Positions 27,882-35,858 are shown, counted from the stretch's first letter. The stretch is DNA of 64,000 bases from an uncultured Clostridia bacterium (GCA_934756675.1 CAKVLG010000005.1:1-64000), one strand, 5' to 3'. A program made the numbers and translations. The notes: generated from the sequence alone by a model not told the origin.

Positions 27882-28165
27882 TTGTACTCCTTTAAATTGT
27901 GCACAATTTCTGTGGTGAAAATTGAATCGAAATCTGTTAGCATGTTTAATGCTTTAGCAATTTTTAAAAGTGAAGTGAAAGAGATTTCGCCAGTTGATTC
28001 AAACCTTTTGATAGATGCATAGCTTACGCCAGATTTTTTCGCCAAGGTTTGTTGAGTTAATTTGGCTTCTTTGCGGCGTTGTTTTAATCTTTCTATTATT
28101 CCGCACAAAACACTTTGCTCGGTTGTTGCATGTATAAAATTGTTAATATCATATTTGTTTTTCAT
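27878..28165 (-). CDS. hipB: HipB-like XRE-family antitoxin
   Basis: This 95-residue protein has a central XRE-type helix-turn-helix (about 24-80). Its core is Q-Q-T-L-A-K-K-S-G-V-S-Y-A-S-I-K-R-F-E, with the usual recognition helix. It sits directly upstream of the HipA kinase and its TGA overlaps the hipA ATG, so the two are translationally coupled. By analogy it binds and neutralises HipA and represses its own promoter. Two palindromes with GCTAA/TTAGC arms lie in front of the gene and fit that role. No Shine-Dalgarno sequence is obvious in the few bases before ATG. Confidence 0.88.
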   Translation of the reverse strand: MKNKYDINNFIHATTEQSVLCGIIERLKQRRKEAKLTQQTLAKKSGVSYASIKRFESTGEISFTSLLKIAKALNMLTDFDSIFTTEIVHNLKEYK

Positions 28166-28168
28166 ATT

Positions 28169-28223
28169 ACTAAAATATTAGCAATTTTATATAAAAAAGT
28201 CAAGTAATTGCTAAAATATTAGC
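28169..28223 (-). promoter_or_regulatory. hipBA promoter with paired operators
   Basis: Two copies of CTAA-AATA-TTAG lie at 28169-28182 and 28210-28223, 41 bases apart, about four helical turns. On the minus strand TTGACT (28199-28204) and TAATAT (28175-28180) form a -35/-10 pair with 18-base spacing. One operator covers the -10 box and the other lies just upstream of the -35 and overlaps the stop codon of the ATPase gene. Confidence 0.6.
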
Positions 28224-30792
28224 TATTTTTTTTCTTCCCGTTCACGATTAGCTTTGTGAGTTCGACTAGTGGAATGATTGAAATGCTGGCGATAATTGTT
28301 ATTAACCATTGTGTTAAGTTGAGCGATGTTAAACTAAACATTTTTTGGAGTGGGGCAATGGTGCTTACGCCAACAATTGAAAGCATGAGAACGACAAATG
28401 AAATATTGAATGCTGGGTTATTAAACACTTTAATTTTGAAAACACTTTGGTTTGTTTTGCAATTTATTGCATGAATTATTTGCATAAAGCAGATGATTAA
28501 AAAACAAATGGTACTTGCAACCATGTTGCCATATGCGTGGCATGTGCAAGTGAATACGGTTAGAACTAGCAAACTTTGTACGAACGCTTGGAGCAAGATG
28601 TGCCAACCCGTGTTGCCGGCAAAAATAGATTCGCTAGATTTGCGTGGCGGGATGTCCATAATATTTTTTTCTGGTTTTTCGAGCCCCAAGGCAAATGCTG
28701 GCAAGCTATCTGTTATAAGGTTAATAAACAGCAATTGGGAAGGCAGCAGCATTGCCGCGTCACGAATTAGTAGTGACGAAACAAAAATGCAAATAACTTC
28801 TACCGCGTTGGTACTGATTAAGAATTGCAAGGTCTTACGCAAGTTTGCATAAATTGTTCTGCCTTGTTTGACGGCAAGCACAATGCTTGTGAAGTTGTTG
28901 TCAGAAAGAACAAGGTCGGCAACGCTCTTTGTTACATCACTGCCGCTGCCCATACATACGCCAATGTCAGCTTGCTTTACGCTTGGAGCATCGTTAGCTC
29001 CGTCACCTGTCATTGCAACGATGTTGCCTTTCTTTTGAAGCAATCGCACAAGTCTGTTTTTGTCTTCGGGCGTGACCCTTGCAAACACGCTTAACGAATC
29101 GATAATTTGCAACAGCTTTTCATCGCTAAGGTGGTGCATTTGCTCGCCAGTCAACACTTCCTTATAAGATTTTGCAAGCCCCAACTGTTTGCTTATTGCA
29201 AAAGCTGTTTCGGGGTGGTCGCCTGTTATCATAACGGGTTTCATATGCGCGCGTTTACATGTTTTTATTGCAGATATTACTTCTTTGCGCGGTGGGTCGG
29301 TTATGCCAACAAGTATTTTTAATGTTAAGCCGCTACAATTTTCTATATTTGATGTTTGTTTGACGGCAAAGGCGATTACGCGTTCGCCCCTTGATGCCAT
29401 TTTAGAGTGTTCTAGCTCCAAGTTTTTTAAAAGTTCTTTGCTAGCTGGCACTTGTTTGCCGTCTATTTCGATATTTGAGCAAAAAGGCAAAATATAGTCC
29501 ATTGCACCTTTCATAATCAGCCAAGGCTCGCCATTAATCAAGTTCAAGGTGGACATTTTTTTATCTTTGCTGTTAAATGGAACTTCTGCCAGGCGTTTGC
29601 ATGCCTGTTTACATACATTTATATTGATTTGAGGCGAAATATAATTCAAAATCGCCGTTTCGGTTGCGTCACCAATTATTTTATCATTATTTGCTTTTGC
29701 GTTTGTGCAAAGGCACAAAATTTGCTTTGAAAACTCATCAAGCTTGTTTGCAGTGGATAGATGATTGCCGCTTACAAAAATTGATGTGACAGTCATTTTG
29801 TTTTCGGTCAGTGTTCCAGTTTTGTCTGAACACAAATAGTTGCAGCAGCCAAGAGTTTCGACAGAGCTTAGGTTTTTTATTATCGCGTTGTGTTTTGCAA
29901 GCTTTTCTACACCGAGCGCCATGATTATTGTTATGACTGCGGGTAAACTTTCGGGAATGGCAGCAACTGCCAAGGCAACTGCAACCATAAATGAATCAAG
30001 CATGTTTAATCGTTTTGAAAATAGCAGTTCTATTGCAAACACTAGGGCAGAAATAATCAGCACGCTAATTGTTATTACTTTGCCGATTTGGTCAATTGTG
30101 TTTTCTAGCGGTGTCTTTTCTTTTTTGCTGTTATTAATCAGCCCCGCAATCTTGCCAATTTTAGCGTTTTTGCCGGTAGCAATAACAATGCCTGTGCCAC
30201 TGCCGCTTGTGATTATTGTGCCAGAAAAACATATGTTTTTATCTGTTATTTTGTTGTTATCAGTTGCAAACTTTTCGATATTGTCGCTTTCGCCAGTTAG
30301 TGTACTTTCGTTACACTTTAGACTACTGGCGGCAGACAAAACAATATCCGCGGGGCAAAAATCGCCGTTTTTTATGTGCACCACATCACCAACAACAAGC
30401 TCTGAAGTGTCTATAACAAGTTCTTTTCCGCCACGCGTGACGACAGCTTTTGGAGATGTCTGTTTTTTCAGTTTTTCGATGGCGTCTTCTGCCTTTTGTT
30501 CTTGTAACACACCAATAAAAGCGTTTACAATAACGATTACAAAAATTATGACCGCTTCAAAAATGTTGCCGCCGCCAGGTTCACGAACATTTATAATTAA
30601 AGAAATAGTGGCACTTAGCAGCAATACTATTACCATTAAGTTTTTAAATTGCAACAAAAAACGAACCAGAAAAGGTTTGCGTTTTTGTTTTTCCAGTTCG
30701 TTTGTTCCGTGCTGCTCGCGGCTCTTTGCGACTTGTTCGTCTGTGAGCCCGCCAGCACTTGTGTTATATTTTGCAAATATGTTTTGTTCCAT
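28219..30792 (-). CDS. Calcium-type P-type ATPase (cation-translocating, type II)
   Basis: This 857-residue ATPase would pump cations, most likely Ca2+, out of the cytoplasm using ATP. Visible in order: cation-ATPase N-terminal domain (1-70), actuator motif TGES (166-169), M4 motif IPESLPA (about 279-285), phosphorylation motif DKTGTLT with Asp323, nucleotide-binding domain, hinge MTGDGANDA, and the M6 motif N-L-I-T-D-S-L-P-A, then the C-terminal membrane domain. Length and motifs match the PMCA/SERCA-like bacterial group. Ion choice is inferred from the family. It lies 40 bases downstream of radC on the same strand and is likely co-transcribed with it. Its ribosome binding site GGAGAG is part of an inverted repeat. 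Confidence 0.92.
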   Translation of the reverse strand: MEQNIFAKYNTSAGGLTDEQVAKSREQHGTNELEKQKRKPFLVRFLLQFKNLMVIVLLLSATISLIINVREPGGGNIFEAVIIFVIVIVNAFIGVLQEQKAEDAIEKLKKQTSPKAVVTRGGKELVIDTSELVVGDVVHIKNGDFCPADIVLSAASSLKCNESTLTGESDNIEKFATDNNKITDKNICFSGTIITSGSGTGIVIATGKNAKIGKIAGLINNSKKEKTPLENTIDQIGKVITISVLIISALVFAIELLFSKRLNMLDSFMVAVALAVAAIPESLPAVITIIMALGVEKLAKHNAIIKNLSSVETLGCCNYLCSDKTGTLTENKMTVTSIFVSGNHLSTANKLDEFSKQILCLCTNAKANNDKIIGDATETAILNYISPQININVCKQACKRLAEVPFNSKDKKMSTLNLINGEPWLIMKGAMDYILPFCSNIEIDGKQVPASKELLKNLELEHSKMASRGERVIAFAVKQTSNIENCSGLTLKILVGITDPPRKEVISAIKTCKRAHMKPVMITGDHPETAFAISKQLGLAKSYKEVLTGEQMHHLSDEKLLQIIDSLSVFARVTPEDKNRLVRLLQKKGNIVAMTGDGANDAPSVKQADIGVCMGSGSDVTKSVADLVLSDNNFTSIVLAVKQGRTIYANLRKTLQFLISTNAVEVICIFVSSLLIRDAAMLLPSQLLFINLITDSLPAFALGLEKPEKNIMDIPPRKSSESIFAGNTGWHILLQAFVQSLLVLTVFTCTCHAYGNMVASTICFLIICFMQIIHAINCKTNQSVFKIKVFNNPAFNISFVVLMLSIVGVSTIAPLQKMFSLTSLNLTQWLITIIASISIIPLVELTKLIVNGKKKNS

Positions 30793-30824
30793 GTTCTCTC
30801 CGCTAGTTAATCTTACGAGAGAAC
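30793..30824 (-). promoter_or_regulatory. Inverted repeat that would mask the ATPase ribosome binding site
   Basis: GTTCTCTC and GAGAGAAC form an 8-base stem with a 16-base loop. In the transcript the 3' arm is the Shine-Dalgarno sequence itself and touches the ATG at 30792. The position suggests translational control. Confidence 0.5.
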
Positions 30825-30832
30825 GTGGCGAT

Positions 30833-31612
30833 TTATGCGTCTAGTGCGTCGTTTTTGTATTCAGCTTGTGGTTGTGCAAGTTTTTGCATGTTATATTCCT
30901 TGGTTACCGCTTCAAACGCGCTTTCTTCTATTGCGCTCATGATTTGGTGTTCGACCATACTATATGCGTCAATGTCGGTAATAATTATGTGATCAAGCAC
31001 CTTTATGTCGTTGAGCAGACAACTGCAGACTAGTGCTCTTGTAAATGCAATGTCTGGGTCGCTAGGTGAACATTCGCCAGCTGGGTGATTGTGAGCAACG
31101 ACAATGCGTTCGCTTTTGCATGCAATACAATAGTTAGTTATGTCGCGTATTGATGCGTTGACAGAATGAGCCGTGCCAACTGCAAGCACTTTTCTTGCCA
31201 TAACGCGGTTTTGTGCATCAAGACACACAACAGCAAAGCCTTCTTCTTTTCTGCCAAGTAGCATGCGTTGGGTATATTGTTTTGCAATAGACGTACTACT
31301 AAGCGTAATCTCGCGGCCGTGACTGCCATAGCTTTCGATAACCGTGCCAAGCGAGTTTAAAAATATTGCCGCATGCTCGCCAATGCCATTGATACTCATA
31401 AGTGCATCGACAGGTGCGTGCACAACATCTTCGAGAGAACCAAACTCTTTGAGTAATTTGTGTGCAAGCAAGTTTGTGTCCTTTTGTGGGCAAGCAAAAA
31501 ACAACAAAAATTCAAGGCGTTCGACTTCACTAAAATTGTCGAACTCGCTTCTCAGATATGTTTCTTTCATACGCTGCCTGTGACCAGTATGCACATTCTT
31601 ATCTTTAATCAT
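30833..31612 (-). CDS. radC: RadC-family JAB/MPN-domain protein
   Basis: This 259-residue RadC-family protein has an N-terminal helix-hairpin-helix (S-I-N-G-I-G-E-H, about residues 80-90) and a C-terminal JAB metalloprotease-like domain with HNHPAGECSPSD and a later D-H-I-I-I-T-D. The metal-binding histidines and aspartate are present. The precise role of RadC is not settled; the old link with DNA repair is weak. I place the start at ATG 31612. An in-frame TTG at 31627 would lie upstream of the expected transcription start, since the -10 box TACAAT (31619-31624) is only 6 bases before this ATG. There is no Shine-Dalgarno, so the transcript is probably leaderless. The gene diverges from rlmD. 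Confidence 0.9.
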   Translation of the reverse strand: MIKDKNVHTGHRQRMKETYLRSEFDNFSEVERLEFLLFFACPQKDTNLLAHKLLKEFGSLEDVVHAPVDALMSINGIGEHAAIFLNSLGTVIESYGSHGREITLSSTSIAKQYTQRMLLGRKEEGFAVVCLDAQNRVMARKVLAVGTAHSVNASIRDITNYCIACKSERIVVAHNHPAGECSPSDPDIAFTRALVCSCLLNDIKVLDHIIITDIDAYSMVEHQIMSAIEESAFEAVTKEYNMQKLAQPQAEYKNDALDA

Positions 31613-31618
31613 AGAGAT

Positions 31619-31624
31619 ATTGTA
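31619..31624 (-). promoter_or_regulatory. -10 box of radC, leaderless arrangement
   Basis: The minus strand reads TACAAT, then ATCTCT, then ATG. The -35 region is weak. Six bases between -10 and ATG place the expected +1 at the A of ATG. Confidence 0.55.
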
Positions 31625-31678
31625 CAATAATTTTGCAAAATAATAAACTCTTTGATATTGTTTTTTTAATTTTTATGC

Positions 31679-31684
31679 TATAAT
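31679..31684 (+). promoter_or_regulatory. Extended -10 box of rlmD, leaderless arrangement
   Basis: TGC-TATAAT is followed by GCATGT and then ATG at 31691. No Shine-Dalgarno sequence can fit in the six bases between them. Confidence 0.65.
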
Positions 31685-31690
31685 GCATGT

Positions 31691-33076
31691 ATGAGTGAAC
31701 TTAAGAAAAACCAAAAATTTAACGCAGAGATTATAGATTTGTCGGCAAGTGGCAACGGTGTTGCAAAAATAAATGGCGAGGCAGTGTTTGTTCCGGGCAC
31801 GCTCCCTGGCGAAGAGATAGAAGGCGTTGTTATTAACTGTAAATCTAAATTTGCTATTGGAAAAATGCAAAAAATAACGCGTGAAAGTGAAAACAGGGTA
31901 GTGCCTAAATGTAAATATTTTTTGAAGTGTGGTGGCTGCGGCTTGCAACACTTAAATTATAAAAGTCAACTAGAATTTAAACGTGAACAAGTAGAGCGAT
32001 TGCTTGGTGGCAGAGTAAAGGTGCAAGGCACATTTTCTACTGGCGAATATTTTTATCGTAACAAAGTGGCATTTCCAGTTTCGGACGCGGGCGAGATTGG
32101 TATGTATCGCACGGGCACGCACACTGTCGTTCCGCTGGACGATTGCGTTATTGGCAAACCATTTGCAAAAAAATTGCTTGCTGCTGGCAAAGAAATAATT
32201 GCTGGTGGTGCTAAAATCAAGCATGTCTTAGCGCGTGAATTATCTGGCAAAATATTAATAACGTTTGTTACAGAAAATGAGAAAAATGTCGACACGAGAA
32301 TGGCGATAAAAGTTCTAGATAATTATTTTGATGACTATCAATTGAATTTAAATATCAATACTCTTGGTAACAACGTTATTTTGTCTGACAAGTTTGTCGA
32401 CATAAAAGGCAATGGCGAAATCGAACATGATGCACTTGGTGTGCGTGTGAAGGTTTCTAACGGTAGTTTTTTCCAAGTTAACGAAATGGTTAGTGAAGAG
32501 ATTTATCGCCGCGTTTTGCAACTGATAGATAACAACTCTGTTGTTGTCGATTGTTATAGCGGGGCGGGGCTATTAACTGCTATTCTTTCTAAACGTGCAA
32601 AGACGTGTTATGGTATAGAAATTGTTAAAAGTGCAATTGCCGATGCCGATAAACTCAAAGCAGAGAACCATATTTACAACATGAAGAACATTAATGGCGA
32701 CTGTAAAATAGAGTTGCCAAAACTTGCAACTAAGCTTGCAAAAGAAAAGGTGAACATTGTTGTCGACCCGCCACGTAAAGGGCTAGATAAAAGTGTAATA
32801 CTTACAATTGCGAGCGCAAAACCCGTTAGAGTGATTTATATCTCTTGCGGGCCAGCAACACTTGCACGCGATGTTGCTATTTTCGAAGAAAACGGATATA
32901 AGCTTGTGTCTGCGCAGACCTTTGATATGTTTCCGCAGACTCCGCATGTCGAAACGCTTGCAGTGCTTGAACCGCAAAGTAAGACATTGCCTGCGAAACG
33001 AAAAGAAAATGCAGCTAAAAACAAATACTTTGCTTTTTATGACGATGTGAAAATTGCGTCTGATGACGAGTGGTAA
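31691..33076 (+). CDS. rlmD: 23S rRNA (uracil-C5)-methyltransferase, RlmD/RumA family
   Basis: This 461-residue SAM-dependent enzyme methylates C5 of a uridine in 23S rRNA (U1939 in the E. coli RlmD case). An N-terminal TRAM domain (about 5-60) is followed by iron-sulfur cluster cysteines in C-x5-C-G-G-C (Cys74, Cys80, Cys83), with a fourth at Cys152. The SAM site is V-V-D-C-Y-S-G-A-G-L, then V-D-P-P-R-K-G, and the catalytic cysteine is in Y-I-S-C-G-P-A-T-L-A-R-D. The conserved F-P-Q-T-P-H-V-E-T near the end is followed by about 40 basic residues that are not part of the family core. Firmicute paralogues (RlmCD) can modify two positions, so the exact target uridine is not certain. Confidence 0.9.
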   Translation: MSELKKNQKFNAEIIDLSASGNGVAKINGEAVFVPGTLPGEEIEGVVINCKSKFAIGKMQKITRESENRVVPKCKYFLKCGGCGLQHLNYKSQLEFKREQVERLLGGRVKVQGTFSTGEYFYRNKVAFPVSDAGEIGMYRTGTHTVVPLDDCVIGKPFAKKLLAAGKEIIAGGAKIKHVLARELSGKILITFVTENEKNVDTRMAIKVLDNYFDDYQLNLNINTLGNNVILSDKFVDIKGNGEIEHDALGVRVKVSNGSFFQVNEMVSEEIYRRVLQLIDNNSVVVDCYSGAGLLTAILSKRAKTCYGIEIVKSAIADADKLKAENHIYNMKNINGDCKIELPKLATKLAKEKVNIVVDPPRKGLDKSVILTIASAKPVRVIYISCGPATLARDVAIFEENGYKLVSAQTFDMFPQTPHVETLAVLEPQSKTLPAKRKENAAKNKYFAFYDDVKIASDDEW

Positions 33077-33081
33077 ATTGC

Positions 33082-33110
33082 TTGCATGGACGTGCAAAAT
33101 ATTGTAGAAT
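33082..33110 (+). promoter_or_regulatory. Promoter of the zinc-ribbon membrane protein gene
   Basis: TTGCAT, 17 bases and TAGAAT. The start codon follows 16 bases later with a weak AGGTG site, so this transcript has a short leader. Confidence 0.6.
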
Positions 33111-33126
33111 GCTATTAGGTGAATAA

Positions 33127-34140
33127 ATGGAAAACAAATGTGAAAATTGTGGCGCGCGCATAGCCTTTGACCCTAAAAGTGGAATGCTTAAGTGTGACCA
33201 TTGCGAAAGTAAATTTTCGATAAAAACTAGCCTTCAAGGCAACAGAAAACGTGAGTATACTGGCGAGTTTTCTTCTAGCGGCGAAAATAAAGACATGTTT
33301 GGTTATAGATGTGGAATTTGTGGCGCGCAGATTAGTGTTGGCAGTGGGGAAGAAATAAAACGTTGTCCATCATGCGGCAATGTTTCGCTAACACCTTGTG
33401 GTGATTATAGTAAATCTCCAGATGCTATCGTTCCTTTTTCGATAACAAGAAAACAGGCTGCGGGTATTTTTAAGGAGTGGATAGCAAAACGTAAGTTTGC
33501 CCCTCGTGACCTAAAGGCTATGGCAAGACTCGAAAAGATTTCGGGATACTATACACCTGTGTATAACTTTTCGTACGATACCTATTGTGATTATTATGGC
33601 GTTGCTGTGAAAACTGAAAGAGATTTCGATGGTGAAGAACGCAGCCATTCATACATTATTAACGATACATTGTATAGACGAATAGACAACATTTTGTATA
33701 GTGCAAGCAAAAATGTTACGGACGATTTCTTGAGTAATTTTGGTGCTTATCCGCTTGATGAAATGAAGACTTTTAGCCCAGAATTTTTGTTTGGTTACAC
33801 AGCAACAGATGCAAGCCGAGATATTACTAAAGCATATAATCAAATCGTAAGAGATGAAAAGAATATTAACGAACGTTTGGTTCATAGCCGCATAAGTTCT
33901 AAGTATGACTCAATCGATTCGCTCGACTGCAAAACATCGCTAAAAAATGTTAAGTTTAACTATTTGTATGTTCCAGTTTGGGCAAACCACTATACATATA
34001 AAGGCAAAATCTATCACTGTTTTATCAATGGTGCAACGGGCGCGGTGTGTGGCAAATCGCCTAAATCAATAGGTAAGGTGCTCGCAATTACTTTTGGCGT
34101 GCTAGCAGCTGCCGCGGCAATCGTGTTATTATTAATTTAA
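33127..34140 (+). CDS. Tail-anchored protein with two N-terminal zinc ribbons
   Basis: This 337-residue protein starts with two zinc ribbons: C-E-N-C...C-D-H-C (residues 5-28) and C-G-I-C...C-P-S-C (about 62-84). A central domain of about 220 residues rich in aromatic residues follows, with repeated Y-x-P-V-Y/W motifs, and then one C-terminal membrane helix (about 318-337). With no N-terminal signal it should be anchored in the membrane by its tail with the ribbons in the cytoplasm. It resembles the widespread TFIIB-type zinc-ribbon proteins of Firmicutes that are sometimes misnamed as PriA fragments. The function is unknown. It stands alone between rlmD and the tRNA gene. Confidence 0.75.
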   Translation: MENKCENCGARIAFDPKSGMLKCDHCESKFSIKTSLQGNRKREYTGEFSSSGENKDMFGYRCGICGAQISVGSGEEIKRCPSCGNVSLTPCGDYSKSPDAIVPFSITRKQAAGIFKEWIAKRKFAPRDLKAMARLEKISGYYTPVYNFSYDTYCDYYGVAVKTERDFDGEERSHSYIINDTLYRRIDNILYSASKNVTDDFLSNFGAYPLDEMKTFSPEFLFGYTATDASRDITKAYNQIVRDEKNINERLVHSRISSKYDSIDSLDCKTSLKNVKFNYLYVPVWANHYTYKGKIYHCFINGATGAVCGKSPKSIGKVLAITFGVLAAAAAIVLLLI

Positions 34141-34158
34141 TTATTTTTGTAAAATGCC

Positions 34159-34187
34159 TTGCAATTTTTTAAAATTTATAGTATATT
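34159..34187 (+). promoter_or_regulatory. Promoter of tRNA-Ser
   Basis: TTGCAA (34159-34164), 17 bases, TATATT (34182-34187). The expected start near 34194 falls inside a perfect 8-base inverted repeat (34191-34211) that ends two bases before the tRNA. Confidence 0.55.
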
Positions 34188-34213
34188 AAAACAGTTCCGA
34201 GTTGGAACTGTAT

Positions 34214-34301
34214 GGAAGGATGGCTGAGCGGTCGAAAGCGGCGGTCTTGAAAACCGTTTTAGTGAGAGCTAACTGGGGTTCGAATCCCTATCCTTCCGCC
34301 A
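34214..34301 (+). tRNA. tRNA-Ser (anticodon UGA)
   Basis: The acceptor arms GGAAGGA (34214-34220) and TCCTTCC (34291-34297) pair fully, with discriminator G and an encoded CCA. The anticodon stem is gcggt/accgt and the loop cttgaaa places TGA at 34248-34250. A long variable arm typical of class II serine tRNAs precedes the T arm GGGTTCGAATCCC. It reads UCA and, by wobble, other UCN codons. Confidence 0.95.
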
Positions 34302-34310
34302 ATAGTGAAT

Positions 34311-34353
34311 AATACGAACCCTGACGATAAGTTGGAGTTCGTATTGTTTTTTT
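34311..34353 (+). terminator. Terminator of tRNA-Ser
   Basis: AATACGAAC (34311-34319) and GTTCGTATT (34337-34345) pair over a 17-base loop and are followed by GTTTTTTT. Confidence 0.8.
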
Positions 34354-34592
34354 CTAACGAATATTTCGGCATAAAAGTCGATTTAGACGGCAAAAAAAAG
34401 AATCAGCCGGGCGCTTCCGCCCGGCTTTAAGTTGACCTTTTTATCCGAGTTTAAAGAGTTTGTTTGGCGGGCTTGACCGCGACGCGAAGCGACGCACTTG
34501 TATAGTCAAGCACCCGCTAAAGTGCCATTTGAAGTTTTTTCAGATTTTCTACGTCCGCAAACTTAATAGTGGTTGAAAAATTTAGAAATTTA
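34354..34592. other. GC-rich intergenic stretch with two strong inverted repeats
   Basis: No gene is visible between the tRNA terminator and the promoter of the next gene. GCCGGGCG-CTTC-CGCCCGGC (34406-34425) is a strong hairpin. A second structure pairs GCGGG-CTTGAC (34467-34477) with GTCAAG-ca-CCCGC (34505-34517) around a GC-rich loop with cgcgacgcgaagcgacgc. The GC content is clearly higher than in the flanks. It may be a small structured RNA or a leftover of a lost element; nothing identifies it. Confidence 0.5.
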
Positions 34593-34601
34593 TGCTATAA
34601 T
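34593..34601 (+). promoter_or_regulatory. Extended -10 promoter of the DUF3592-like gene
   Basis: TGC-TATAAT. Transcription would start near 34608, leaving a leader of about 65 bases before ATG 34673. Confidence 0.5.
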
Positions 34602-34672
34602 AATAAACAGGCAAGACAAGTGTGTCAAAATGCATAATTCAGTTTTGCCAAAAATGTAAAAAGGTTAATTCA

Positions 34673-35185
34673 ATGGAAAAGAAAAATTTTAATCACGGAA
34701 CTATGGTTGGTGGTATTGTAAGAATTGCAATCGCGTTAATTGCTGTGCTAATTGCTATTATTGTAATTAGTTCGGGAATCAAGTCATACGACCCTGAAGA
34801 TAAACTTGGAACAATATTTATGTGCCTAATTGGCGGAATAATGATTATTGCGGCAATAGGTTTCATTGGCAACGGAGCAAAAATGATTATCGACGGCAAA
34901 AAGTCACTTGAGGTTGCCCATAAAGGTCATTCCGAAAATGGTAGAATAACAGACTTAACCGAAACGGAAGTGACTGAAAATAATAACGGTTGCGTTTCTA
35001 ATTACACTATATATAACTTAAAGTTTGAATACACGGACGATTCCGGCAATTTATGCGAAAGTCAAGAGCAAGTTAGTCAAAAAATTTATGAAAAATTACA
35101 ACAAATGACGCTTGTTCCTATTCTTGTATACGGTGAACGTGCAATATTTGATAAAAAAAGATTCGATGACGAAAATAATATGTGA
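34673..35185 (+). CDS. Two-helix membrane protein with a DUF3592-like soluble domain
   Basis: This is a 170-residue protein. Two membrane helices (about 11-33 and 45-68) are followed by a soluble domain with a beta-rich pattern: G-R-I-T-D-L, Y-N-L-K-F-E-Y-T-D-D-S-G and V-P-I-L-V-Y-G-E-R-A. That pattern is like DUF3592-type proteins. The ATG at 34673 is chosen because AAGG lies 8 bases before it; a GTG at 34622 in the same frame would add 17 residues that do not look conserved. The role is unknown. It is monocistronic, with tRNA-Ser upstream and a convergent small gene downstream. Confidence 0.65.
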   Translation: MEKKNFNHGTMVGGIVRIAIALIAVLIAIIVISSGIKSYDPEDKLGTIFMCLIGGIMIIAAIGFIGNGAKMIIDGKKSLEVAHKGHSENGRITDLTETEVTENNNGCVSNYTIYNLKFEYTDDSGNLCESQEQVSQKIYEKLQQMTLVPILVYGERAIFDKKRFDDENNM

Positions 35186-35260
35186 TGAATTCACATTTAG
35201 ATTGGTTAGTGTTGAGTGACTATTATCCGATTTACGTTGCTAACTCTCTGCCAAGTAAAT

Positions 35261-35292
35261 AAAAAGAAAAGTCAGATTGATGTTTCTTTTTT
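35261..35292 (+). terminator. Weak A/T terminator after the DUF3592-like gene
   Basis: AAAAAGAAA (35261-35269) pairs with TTTCTTTTT (from 35283), ending in a T run. The remaining bases of the 278-base gap (35186-35463) show no gene. Confidence 0.4.
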
Positions 35293-35440
35293 GTGCAAAA
35301 AATTTGGATCTTGTGGTTCAAAGATATTAATTAATGCGAATGATGTGCTAATGTAACGATATTTTCGCTATTTAACGCGATAGTTGGCATTAAGAAGTTA
35401 ATAAAAAGACTCAGGCAAAGAACAAAAACAAGCAAAATAA

Positions 35441-35466
35441 AAATACCCAAGTTGGGTATTTTTTTA
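35441..35466 (-). terminator. Terminator of the 98-residue protein gene
   Basis: AATACCCAA and TTGGGTATT pair almost without a loop and are flanked by A and T runs, so it can work on both strands. The stop codon of the minus-strand gene (35464-35466) lies in the T run. Confidence 0.75.
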
Positions 35467-35760
35467 TAGCTCAAGTACTGCGGTCATTGTGGCATCTTCA
35501 CATGCTGCTAGGTAGTGCATAATCAAGTATTCAGCTTCTGCCATTTCATCTTCGTTATATTTGCCAGCTTCAATATTTTGCATTATTTCTGTGGCTCTGG
35601 CAAAAAGTTTTTCTGGGTTTTTAAGAGTAAGCTTTTCATGAAGTGATTGTTGGTTTCTGTTACGCATAAGCTTGTTAAATTGTTGCGTTTCTTCTGGTGT
35701 GAAAAATGCATCTCTAACTTGTTGAATTTCTTGGTTTACATTTAATCCTTCTGTTGCCAT
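35464..35760 (-). CDS. Small acidic helical protein of unknown function
   Basis: This 98-residue protein is not recognised. It is acidic and glutamine-rich and predicted mostly helical: T-P-E-E-T-Q-Q-F-N-K-L-M-R near the middle and an alternating helix at N-E-D-E-M-A-E-A-E-Y-L-I-M-H-Y. It has no cysteine pairs beyond one cysteine near the end and no signal or membrane segment. Expression signals are strong: promoter TTGCAC-17-TAGAAT and AAGGAG 8 bases before ATG, with a clean terminator. This supports a real gene. It diverges from the rhodanese-TtcA gene. Confidence 0.75.
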   Translation of the reverse strand: MATEGLNVNQEIQQVRDAFFTPEETQQFNKLMRNRNQQSLHEKLTLKNPEKLFARATEIMQNIEAGKYNEDEMAEAEYLIMHYLAACEDATMTAVLEL

Positions 35761-35786
35761 AATTGTATCTCCTTTTTTGCTCGATT

Positions 35787-35815
35787 ATTCTACCATAAAA
35801 AGGTTATTAGTGCAA
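35787..35815 (-). promoter_or_regulatory. Promoter of the 98-residue protein gene
   Basis: On the minus strand TTGCAC (35810-35815), 17 bases, TAGAAT (35787-35792), preceded by TGG as an extended -10 element. Confidence 0.65.
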
Positions 35816-35858
35816 TAGTATTTTTAAAAAAACTCTTTTCTTTTTTACCATGCTTTGC

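Noticed and set aside
29840..30844. 334-residue plus-strand frame opposite the first ATPase gene
   Set aside because: It is antisense to a clear P-type ATPase with all motifs. There is no ribosome binding site and the composition is that of a mirrored membrane protein.
31612..31627. TTG start of radC giving five more residues
   Set aside because: The -10 box TACAAT lies between 31619 and 31624, so the TTG would fall inside the promoter.
34622..34672. GTG start for the DUF3592-like protein
   Set aside because: It has no ribosome binding site. The ATG at 34673 has AAGG at good distance and begins just before the first membrane helix.
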